From Alphaproteobacteria bacterium (lineage in GTDB: Bacteria; Pseudomonadota; Alphaproteobacteria; Caulobacterales; Caulobacteraceae), in NCBI GenBank assembly GCA_028869395.1, contig JAGWSE010000145.1, positions 1 through 7,253 of the forward strand: DNA of 7,253 nucleotides, read 5' to 3'. Made by a program: the position numbers and the translations under genes. Positions 1-5,351 of this stretch are shown piece by piece. The notes beneath the pieces were generated by a model, which was not told the DNA's origin, searched no databases, and saw only the letters and a list, made by a program, of their open reading frames with translations. Position 1 is the first letter of the stretch, and every line of letters begins with the position of its first letter.

Positions 1-295
1 ACAGGTGCAGCCAGCGGGCGAAGTGCGTCGGCCGAATTTCCGGGATCTGCGTGTGCACGACCATCGGCGCGCCCTTGAAGCGGCCGGTCATCAGCGTCAC
101 CGACGACCAGAAGTCGCAGAGCTTGGCGAGGTGGTGGTCCCAGTCCTCGACGACGCGGTTGAAGATGGGCCCCAGCGCCGGGTCGCGGCGCACCCTGGCG
201 TAGAAGGTGTGCACCAGCTCCCGGACCATGTCCTCCGTCACGCCGGCGGCGGTCCCGGGCGCGATCATCGCGCGACGTTCCTCGATCGAGCTCAT
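1..295 (-). CDS. Group III truncated hemoglobin (partial, C-terminus beyond the left edge)
   Basis: A 98-residue N-terminal part of a group III (P-type) truncated globin, running off the window at base 1. Compared from memory with Campylobacter Ctb, it keeps the haem-pocket residues in register: Tyr B10 at residue 31 (in FYARVR), His E7 at 55 (DWDHH) and proximal His F8 at 81 (APMVVH). The family stretches DPALGPIF and FWSSVTLMTGR are also clear. The Trp G8 position lies outside the window, and roughly 35 residues are missing. Such globins bind O2 and NO in the cytoplasm and are linked to NO or nitrosative stress. It diverges from the nfu-like gene, and the NsrR-like half-site abuts its ATG. 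There is no Shine-Dalgarno before ATG 295, so translation may be leaderless. An alternative ATG at 268 has GAGGAA nine bases upstream, but the longer start fits the alphaproteobacterial family N-terminus (ERRAMIA) better. Confidence 0.88.
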   Translation of the reverse strand, partial: MSSIEERRAMIAPGTAAGVTEDMVRELVHTFYARVRRDPALGPIFNRVVEDWDHHLAKLCDFWSSVTLMTGRFKGAPMVVHTQIPEIRPTHFARWLHL

Positions 296-321
296 AAGAT
301 GTATTTAGGATATTGCTTCTT
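296..321. promoter_or_regulatory. Candidate NsrR operator between the globin and nfu genes
   Basis: Bases 296-306 read AAGATGTATTT, an exact match to the NsrR half-site AAGATGYATTT. On the opposite strand, 321-311 read AAGAAGCAATA, matching 8 of 11 half-site positions, but the arms are 4 bases apart instead of the usual 1. In the canonical 11-1-11 register the second arm (308-318) matches only 6 of 11. This AT-rich patch stands out in GC-rich DNA, lies in the only gap between two divergent genes, and is about 1.2 kb from an nsrR-like gene. It could repress both promoters. It touches the globin ATG directly. Confidence 0.6.
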
Positions 322-347
322 ATTTGGCCAGCGCCTACCTGACACAG

Positions 348-1040
348 GTGCTCATCCTCACAGAGCCCACACCGAATCCGGACGCGCTGAAGTTCGCGCC
401 CGAGACGCCGCTGACGTGCGGCCCCACCCATGCGTTCGAGCGGATTGCCTTCGATCCCGCCGCCTCGCCGCTCGCCCGGCGGTTGTTCGCGCTTCAAGGC
501 GTTGCGCGCGTCTTCATCGCCCCCGATTTCGTGACCGTCACGCGCGCGACGGACGCGCCGCCCTGGTCGCGCCTGCGCTACGAGGCGCTCGAGGTGATCG
601 CCGAGCACGTGGCGTCCGGGGAGCCGGCCCTGGTCGAGGCCGCGCATGACGTCGCTCCCGATCCGATCCACGATCAGGTGGAGGCCGAAATCCGGCACGT
701 GCTGGCCCACTACGTGAAGCCCGGCGTCTCGCGCGACGGGGGCGAGGTGCTGTTCGAGCGGTTCGACCACGTCACGGGCGTGCTGTGGATCCGGATGCAG
801 GGCGCCTGCGGCGGCTGCCCCTCATCGCGCCAGACGCTGAACACCGGCGTCGAAGCGATCGTGCGCCGCTACGTGCCGGAGGTGGTCCGGGTGGAAGAGG
901 CCGCCTCGGGCGAGGCTACCCGCCCGCCCGGTCCGTCGCGCCTGCGGCGCTGGATCGAGGGGTTCGGCGGGGCCGGGGGCGGCGGGCGCCCGGTGTTCAC
1001 CCATGGCGGGCGGGAGATCCCCCGCGGATCGGCTTCTTAG
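348..1040 (+). CDS. NfuA/NifU-type Fe-S cluster scaffold protein
   Basis: This 230-residue protein has an Nfu N-terminal domain (about residues 1-88, opening LILTEPTPNPDALKF) and a NifU C-terminal domain (about 107-175). The latter holds the CGGCPSS motif with Cys154 and Cys157, the pair that bridges a 4Fe-4S cluster across a dimer. Nfu proteins act in the cytoplasm, assembling or carrying Fe-S clusters to target enzymes. I chose GTG 348 because known Nfu proteins begin a residue or so before this TEPTPNP segment. An upstream TTG at 324 would add eight residues, and neither start has a good Shine-Dalgarno. About 50 Gly/Pro-rich residues after the NifU domain exceed the usual length of about 185-190. 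The gene diverges from the globin, shares the NsrR-like site with it, and ends overlapping the nsrR stop. This placement suggests a stress-induced paralog for repairing NO-damaged clusters; that is inference. Confidence 0.9.
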   Translation: MLILTEPTPNPDALKFAPETPLTCGPTHAFERIAFDPAASPLARRLFALQGVARVFIAPDFVTVTRATDAPPWSRLRYEALEVIAEHVASGEPALVEAAHDVAPDPIHDQVEAEIRHVLAHYVKPGVSRDGGEVLFERFDHVTGVLWIRMQGACGGCPSSRQTLNTGVEAIVRRYVPEVVRVEEAASGEATRPPGPSRLRRWIEGFGGAGGGGRPVFTHGGREIPRGSAS

Positions 1041-1501
1041 CCCGCCTCCGTCGCCTCGGTCGGCGCCGCGGCGCTCAGCAGCATCTCGCCCAACGCGTCG
1101 CGATTGGCGACGAGGTCCGCCAGGGTGTAGCCGTCCAGCACCTTCAGGAAGGCCGCCTGCGCCTGGTGCAGCGCGCCGCGCAACCGGCAGGCCGGAATGA
1201 TCGCGCACGGCGCATTGACCGGATCGAAGCAGGGCACCAGCGCCAGGTCGGGCTCGGTGGTGCGGATCACCTCGCCCAGCACAATGTCCTGCGGCGCGCG
1301 GGCGAGCGTCAATCCGCCGTTCTTCCCGCGGACGGTTTCCAGATAGCCCGCGACGCCGAGTTCGTAGACGACCTTCATCAGGTGATTGCGCGAGACGCCG
1401 TAGCTCTCGGCGATCGCAGCGATGGTCGGCCGCGGCTCATCGCGCACCGCCACGTACATCAGCACCCGCAGCGCGTAGTCGGTATAGACGGTGAGGCGCA
1501 T
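1037..1501 (-). CDS. nsrR: Rrf2-family transcriptional regulator, NsrR type
   Basis: A 154-residue Rrf2 protein closely following E. coli NsrR throughout: MRLTVYTDYALR at the start, a winged helix-turn-helix (about 27-68) with GVSRNH and VRGKNGGL, and the C-terminal FLKVLDGYTLADLV. Cluster cysteines are Cys91, Cys99 and Cys105 (C-x7-C-x5-C). Asp8, the fourth 4Fe-4S ligand known from Streptomyces NsrR, is also present. NsrR represses NO-detoxification genes and releases DNA when NO nitrosylates its cluster. ATG 1501 gives the family N-terminus; a TTG at 1567 would add 22 non-family residues. The Shine-Dalgarno is weak. It is transcribed away from the monooxygenase gene, and its stop overlaps the nfu stop on the other strand. 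The spacing between the first two cysteines is longer than in E. coli, so a related iron-sulfur sensing role is possible, but NsrR is the best match. Confidence 0.87.
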   Translation of the reverse strand: MRLTVYTDYALRVLMYVAVRDEPRPTIAAIAESYGVSRNHLMKVVYELGVAGYLETVRGKNGGLTLARAPQDIVLGEVIRTTEPDLALVPCFDPVNAPCAIIPACRLRGALHQAQAAFLKVLDGYTLADLVANRDALGEMLLSAAAPTEATEAG

Positions 1502-1614
1502 GGGCGCGGCGGCTTCGGGTCCGTTGGCGGGCTGCTCCAGATAGGCGCCCTCTTGGGACGCCTTCAACCCCGACGGACGGCGCGGCGCAGCTGAGCTTGC
1601 CCCTTGCGTCGTTC

Positions 1615-1634
1615 CTTATCGGCGATAAGTTATC
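1615..1634. repeat. Overlapping inverted repeats, possible operator
   Basis: Two perfect palindromes share one arm: CTTATC-GGC-GATAAG (1615-1629) and GATAA-G-TTATC (1624-1634). They lie between the divergent nsrR and monooxygenase genes in otherwise GC-rich DNA. No T-run follows and no gene ends here, so this is not a terminator. It could be an operator for the nsrR product, since 1627-1637 matches 8 of 11 positions of the NsrR half-site. It could equally serve another regulator. Binding is unproven. Confidence 0.45.
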
Positions 1635-1635
1635 T

Positions 1636-1649
1636 TTGACACCGATCAA
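1636..1649. promoter_or_regulatory. FNR/FixK-type box upstream of the monooxygenase gene
   Basis: The sequence TTGAC-ACCG-ATCAA matches the FNR consensus TTGAT-N4-ATCAA except at one base, and fits the core TTGA-N6-TCAA used by FNR, FixK and related CRP-family activators. Its centre (1642.5) is 57.5 bases before the monooxygenase ATG. A class II activation position would put the start of transcription near 1684, just before the Shine-Dalgarno at 1687. A -10 candidate, GACAGT at 1671-1676, is poor. The box also contains TTGACA (1636-1641), an exact sigma-70 -35 hexamer, so it may simply be a promoter element. Low-oxygen or NO control is inferred. Confidence 0.5.
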
Positions 1650-1671
1650 GGCGCCCGGCCAGAGGCGCCCG
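1649..1671 (+). repeat. 9-bp direct repeat AGGCGCCCG
   Basis: AGGCGCCCG occurs at 1649-1657 and again at 1663-1671, with starts 14 bases apart and five bases between the copies. Each copy contains the palindrome GGCGCC. The pair lies between the FNR-type box and the monooxygenase Shine-Dalgarno. It may be a regulator-binding site or hairpin in the promoter region, or a chance repeat in GC-rich DNA. Confidence 0.35.
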
Positions 1672-1699
1672 ACAGTCGCTCGACCCGGAGGAGCCGTTC

Positions 1700-3241
1700 A
1701 TGACCCTGACCGCCGAAACCCACAGCGGGGCCGCCCCAGACCACATCGGGGCCGAGCACTTCGACGTGCTCATCGTGGGAGCCGGCATCTCCGGCGTGGG
1801 CTCCGCGGTGCACCTCAAGGAGCAATGCCCGGGCAAGAGCTTCGTGATCCTGGATTCGCAGGACCACTTCGGCGGCACCTGGTGGACGCACAAGTATCCC
1901 GGCATCCGCTCCGATTCCGACCTCTACACCTTCGGCTACCGCTTCAAGCCGTGGACCGGCACGCCGATCGCCACGGCGGACAAGATCCTGGCCTACATGG
2001 GCGAGGTGATCGAGGAGCACGACCTCGACCGCCACATCCGCTACCGCCACAAGATCGGCAAGGCGCGCTGGTCCTCGGAGGCCAACATGTGGACCGTCGA
2101 GGCCACGCGCACCGACACCGGGGAGACCAAGACCTACACGGCGAACTTCCTGTGGATGTGCCAGGGCTACTACCGGCACGAGGAAGGCTACACCCCCGAG
2201 TGGCCGGGCATGGACGCGTTCAAGGGCCGCGTCGTGCACCCGCAGACCTGGCCGCAGGACCTCGACTACAAGGGCAAGAAGGTCGTGGTGATCGGCTCGG
2301 GCGCCACCGCCGCCACACTGATCCCGTCCATGGCCGACGAGGCCGGGCACGTCACCATGCTGCAGCGCTCACCGACCTACTTCGTGCCGGGCCGCAACGT
2401 AGACGACCTCGCCGACACCCTTCGCGACCTCGAGATCCCGGAGACCTGGATCCACGAGATCGTGCGCCGACAGCGCCTCAAGATGGGCCAGCTCTTCACC
2501 CGCCGCTCCTTCGAGGAGCCGGAAGCGGTCAAGCAGGAGCTTCTGGCTGGCGTCTCCGCCTTTGTGGGCCCTGAGATCACCGAGCAGCACTTCACGCCCA
2601 AGTACCGCCCGTGGCGTCAGCGGATCGCGTTCGTGCCCGAGGGCGACATCTTCCAGAAGGTGCGCGAGGGGAAGGCCAGCGTCGTCACCGGCGAGATCGA
2701 GCGCTTCACCGAGAAGGGGATCCTGCTGAAGTCGGGCGAGGTGCTCGAGGCCGACATCGTCATCACCGCCACCGGCTTCAATCTCTGCGTGCTGGGCGAC
2801 ATCGCCTTCGAGGTGGACGGGGCTCCCGTCGACTTCTCCAAGACGGTCACCTACCGCGGCATGATGTTCACCGGCGTCCCGAACATGGTCTGGGTGTTCG
2901 GCTATTTCCGGGCCAGCTGGACCCTGCGCGTCGACCTGATGGGCGACTTCGTCTGCCGCCTGCTCAACCACATGGACGCCAGAGGCGCGACCAAGGTCAG
3001 CGTGCGCCTGCGTCCGGAGGACGAGGGACTCGCCCCGCAGCCGTGGATCGACCCGGAGGACTTCAACCCCGGCTATCTAATGCGCGGCCTGCAGGCGATG
3101 CCCAAGCGCCTGGACAAGGCCGAATGGCGCCACACCCAGGACTACTGGACCGAACGCAAGGTGCTGCCGGCCATAGACCTGGACGGCGCGGAATTCGTCT
3201 ATGCGGGCGCCAAGGCCCCCGAGGCGATCGCCGCGGAATAG
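1700..3241 (+). CDS. EthA-like FAD/NADPH monooxygenase (Baeyer-Villiger type)
   Basis: This 513-residue class B flavoprotein monooxygenase resembles mycobacterial EthA (489 residues) along its length. FAD is bound by the Rossmann motif GAGISG (27-32), followed by FGGTWW (57-62) and YPGIRSDSD (66-74), a stretch nearly identical in EthA. The Baeyer-Villiger signature FKGRVVHPQTWP is at 174-185. The NADPH motif GSGATA is at 199-204 and the ATGFN motif at 357-361. The family uses NADPH and O2 to insert oxygen next to a ketone or onto sulfur or nitrogen; EthA itself oxidises thioamides and ketones. There is no signal peptide, so it should be cytosolic. ATG 1700 is set by GGAGGAG six bases upstream. 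The first 20 residues precede the conserved fold. It diverges from nsrR behind an FNR-type box and lies 75 bases before a sulfur operon. The natural substrate cannot be read from the sequence. Confidence 0.92.
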   Translation: MTLTAETHSGAAPDHIGAEHFDVLIVGAGISGVGSAVHLKEQCPGKSFVILDSQDHFGGTWWTHKYPGIRSDSDLYTFGYRFKPWTGTPIATADKILAYMGEVIEEHDLDRHIRYRHKIGKARWSSEANMWTVEATRTDTGETKTYTANFLWMCQGYYRHEEGYTPEWPGMDAFKGRVVHPQTWPQDLDYKGKKVVVIGSGATAATLIPSMADEAGHVTMLQRSPTYFVPGRNVDDLADTLRDLEIPETWIHEIVRRQRLKMGQLFTRRSFEEPEAVKQELLAGVSAFVGPEITEQHFTPKYRPWRQRIAFVPEGDIFQKVREGKASVVTGEIERFTEKGILLKSGEVLEADIVITATGFNLCVLGDIAFEVDGAPVDFSKTVTYRGMMFTGVPNMVWVFGYFRASWTLRVDLMGDFVCRLLNHMDARGATKVSVRLRPEDEGLAPQPWIDPEDFNPGYLMRGLQAMPKRLDKAEWRHTQDYWTERKVLPAIDLDGAEFVYAGAKAPEAIAAE

Positions 3242-3316
3242 GTCTTCCGCTTCTGGCGGGGAGCCTGCAGCTAAGCTAAGTCTGCCGCTGGCCGATACAC
3301 CAGCGCGCGAGACGCG

Positions 3317-4105
3317 ATGACCCTGCATGACCTGTTGGCAGTCCTCTCCGGCGGCGTGGTCGGCTTCGCGCTCGGTCTGATCGGCGGCGGCGGCTCTATT
3401 CTTGCGGTGCCGCTGCTGCTCTACGTGGTGGGAATCACCGACCCACACGTGGCCATCGGCACCAGCGCGCTCGCCGTGGCGGTCAACGCCTTCGCCAACT
3501 TCGCCCAGCACGCTCGCGCCGGGAACGTGAAATGGCGCTGCGCCATCACCTTCGCGGCGGCCGGGGTCGTCGGCGCCCTGATCGGCTCGACCGCCGGCAA
3601 GCTGATGAACGGCCAGCATCTGCTGGCCCTGTTCGCGCTGGTGATGATCGCGGTCGGCGTCTCGATGCTGATCCGTCGTGGCGGCGAAGGCGATCCGAAC
3701 GTGGCGCTCAACCCGCGCATCGCCGTGCGCCTGGCGATCATCGGCTTCCTCGCGGGCCTGCTCTCCGGATTCTTCGGCATCGGCGGCGGGTTCCTGATCG
3801 TCCCCGGGATCATGTTCGGCTCAGGCATGCCGATGATCTACGCCGTGGGCTCCTCGCTGTTCTCGGTCGGCGTGTTCGGCCTCTCCACCGCCGCAAACTA
3901 CGCGATCTCCGGACTCGTCGACTGGCGCATCGCCATCCTGTTCATCGCCGGCGGGGTGGCCGGCGGCTTCCTCGGCATGCGTGTGGCCATCCGCATCGCG
4001 AGCCGGCGCGGCGCGCTCGCCCGGGTCTTCGCTTTCGTGCTGTTCGCCGTGGCGGCATACATGCTCTACCGCAGCGCTGGACCAATGTTCGGCCTGGGTG
4101 CGTGA
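3317..4105 (+). CDS. TSUP (TauE/SafE family) membrane transporter
   Basis: A 262-residue, very hydrophobic inner-membrane protein with about eight membrane segments and the internal duplication typical of the TSUP family. The signature recurs as GLIGGGGSILAVPLLL (20-35) and GFFGIGGGFLIVPGIMF (151-167), each followed by a small-residue helix (AIGTSALAVAVN; AVGSSLFSVGVF). Family members move sulfite, thiosulfate, sulfoacetate and other small sulfur anions or organic anions. The length is normal. ATG 3317 lacks a clear Shine-Dalgarno but gives the usual N-terminus. It is the first gene of a tight run leading to thiosulfate dehydrogenase, which makes a sulfur oxyanion the likely cargo (inference). 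The 75 bases before it show no promoter I can defend, so read-through from the monooxygenase gene is possible. Confidence 0.9.
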   Translation: MTLHDLLAVLSGGVVGFALGLIGGGGSILAVPLLLYVVGITDPHVAIGTSALAVAVNAFANFAQHARAGNVKWRCAITFAAAGVVGALIGSTAGKLMNGQHLLALFALVMIAVGVSMLIRRGGEGDPNVALNPRIAVRLAIIGFLAGLLSGFFGIGGGFLIVPGIMFGSGMPMIYAVGSSLFSVGVFGLSTAANYAISGLVDWRIAILFIAGGVAGGFLGMRVAIRIASRRGALARVFAFVLFAVAAYMLYRSAGPMFGLGA

Positions 4106-4130
4106 TCCGTCGGGTCCAGGGGAGGAAGAC

Positions 4131-4664
4131 ATGAAGCGCTTCGTGATCATCGCCGCCGCAGCGGCCGCCCTGGCCGCGACCACGGCGCAGGCCCAGCCCC
4201 GCGCGGTGCCGGACTACGGCGCCTTCGCGCCTGTTCCCGAGGGCAAGGACCGTCCGGTTCCAGCGCGTGACTACAAGGTGATCTTCGAGGTTTCCGACGC
4301 CGGCCACGATGCGGCCCGGCCGCTGGAGGGGCTGCAGCGCGTCGCCCGAATGGTCAACCTGCTGGCCGCGAACGGCGTGGCGGCGGACCACAGGCGCATC
4401 ATCGCCATCGTGGATGGTCCGGCCACCGAAGCCATCCTGACGGACAAGGCCTTCGGCGCGCGTCATCCTGGCGCGACCAATCCGAACGTCCGGCTGATCG
4501 ACGAGCTGATGGCGGCGGGCGTCAGCGTGCGGGTCTGCGGCCAGGCCATGGCGGGCCACAAGATCACGCCCCCGGAGGTGATACCCGGCGTGGAGGTCGA
4601 TCTGTCGGCGCTGACCACGCTCGCCAACAGCCAGCTCGACGGCTACGCCTTGATCGAGGAATAG
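4131..4664 (+). CDS. Secreted DsrE-family protein
   Basis: This 177-residue protein starts with a Sec signal peptide (MKRF, hydrophobic stretch 4-18, likely cut after AQA at 20-22), so it should be periplasmic. The mature part has the DsrE/DsrF-like fold pattern: YKVIFEVSD near 47-55, the helix GLQRVARMVNLLAANG, and a late strand VSVRVCGQAM carrying Cys136, the position of the conserved DsrE cysteine. The segment PNVRLIDELMAAGV is also family-typical. Cytoplasmic DsrE proteins carry persulfide sulfur; secreted ones are not well characterised. ATG 4131 follows AGGGGAGGA (4119-4127) closely, and an open extension further upstream lies inside the transporter gene. It sits 25 bases after the TSUP gene and six before the cytochrome, so a role in periplasmic sulfur handling is likely but unproven. 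Confidence 0.8.
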   Translation: MKRFVIIAAAAAALAATTAQAQPRAVPDYGAFAPVPEGKDRPVPARDYKVIFEVSDAGHDAARPLEGLQRVARMVNLLAANGVAADHRRIIAIVDGPATEAILTDKAFGARHPGATNPNVRLIDELMAAGVSVRVCGQAMAGHKITPPEVIPGVEVDLSALTTLANSQLDGYALIEE

Positions 4665-4670
4665 CCCACG

Positions 4671-5351
4671 ATGAGCCTGCGCCCGGCCGCCGCCGTCCTC
4701 GCCCTCGCGACCGCCCTGTCGGCCGTCGCCGCGGCCGCTCCGGCCGGCGCGCCCGCCGACCTCGGCGGACGCATCGCCGCCCAGGGGCTGCCGAGCGGGG
4801 TTCCCGCCTGCAGCGGCTGCCACGGCGCCGATGGCGGGGGCTCCGCGCCTTTGCAGGCGCCGCGGCTAGCGGGGCTCGACGCGGGCTATCTCGCCGACCA
4901 GCTGGATCGGTTCGCCTCGGGCGCCCGCAAGAACGACACCATGGCCGGGGTCGCCAAAGCGCTGACGCCGGATCAGCGGCGCGCCGTCGCCGGCTACTTC
5001 GCCGCCCTCCCCGTCCCCGCCTCGCCGCCGGCCCAGGCGCAGGGCGATCTCGCCCGCGGCCGCGCCCTGGCAGAACGCGGCGACTGGGCCGTGAAGGCTC
5101 CGGCCTGCGCCGCCTGCCATGGGCCACAAGGCCTCGGCGTGGGCGCGACCACCCCGCCGCTTGCAGGCCAGTCGGGCGCCTATCTCTCGGCCCAGCTCAC
5201 CGCCTTCCGCAGCGGCGCGCGGCGCAGTGACACCCTCGGCCTGATGAACGGCATCGCCGCGCGGCTCTCGCCGGCGGACTTGCAGGCGGCCGCCGCCTAT
5301 TACGCCAGCCTGCCGGCGCGACCGGCGGCCAGCTCGGGAGCCGCCCGATGA
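4671..5351 (+). CDS. tsdB: Diheme cytochrome c, c4-like (TsdB-type electron acceptor)
   Basis: A 226-residue periplasmic cytochrome with an N-terminal Sec signal peptide (hydrophobic stretch about 7-24) and two tandem c4-like domains. Haem sites are CSGCH (Cys47, Cys50, His51) and CAACH (Cys146, Cys149, His150). Each domain repeats the pattern RLAGLDAGYLADQLDRFASGAR / PLAGQSGAYLSAQ followed by a probable Met ligand in a matching M-x-G-x-A context (Met91, Met192), so both haems are probably His/Met. TsdB is the diheme partner that takes electrons from TsdA in several thiosulfate oxidisers. The Shine-Dalgarno GAGGAA (4656-4661) lies in the end of the preceding gene. Its stop overlaps the tsdA start in ATGA, indicating translational coupling. 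The TsdB name rests on that neighbour; by sequence alone it is a c4-family cytochrome. Confidence 0.85.
   Translation: MSLRPAAAVLALATALSAVAAAAPAGAPADLGGRIAAQGLPSGVPACSGCHGADGGGSAPLQAPRLAGLDAGYLADQLDRFASGARKNDTMAGVAKALTPDQRRAVAGYFAALPVPASPPAQAQGDLARGRALAERGDWAVKAPACAACHGPQGLGVGATTPPLAGQSGAYLSAQLTAFRSGARRSDTLGLMNGIAARLSPADLQAAAAYYASLPARPAASSGAAR

Noticed and set aside
5..649. Plus-strand frame of 214 residues across the window start
   Set aside because: It runs antisense to the globin and out of frame through the nfu start; the translation has no family features.
965..995. GC-rich inverted repeat (GGGCGCCC region) near the end of nfu as a terminator
   Set aside because: It lies inside coding sequence and has no T-run on either strand.
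1502..1567. 22-residue N-terminal extension of NsrR from a TTG
   Set aside because: NsrR homologs begin at MxLTxxTDY, which matches ATG 1501 exactly.
3242..3316. Promoter or terminator between the monooxygenase and transporter genes
   Set aside because: Only a short AGCTAAGCTAAG repeat stands out; no convincing -35/-10 pair, regulator box or hairpin with T-run is visible.
3981..4130. 50-residue extension of the DsrE-like protein
   Set aside because: It overlaps the transporter coding sequence and would bury a clear signal peptide; ATG 4131 has a strong Shine-Dalgarno.
4564..5127. Long minus-strand open frame opposite the cytochrome gene
   Set aside because: It is Arg/Pro/Gly-rich, has no recognisable motif, and lies opposite a clear CxxCH cytochrome. 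Long antisense frames are expected in DNA this rich in GC. The same applies to the minus-strand frames at 1646-2350, 2369-2971, 3942-4823, 5474-6205 and 6166-7185.
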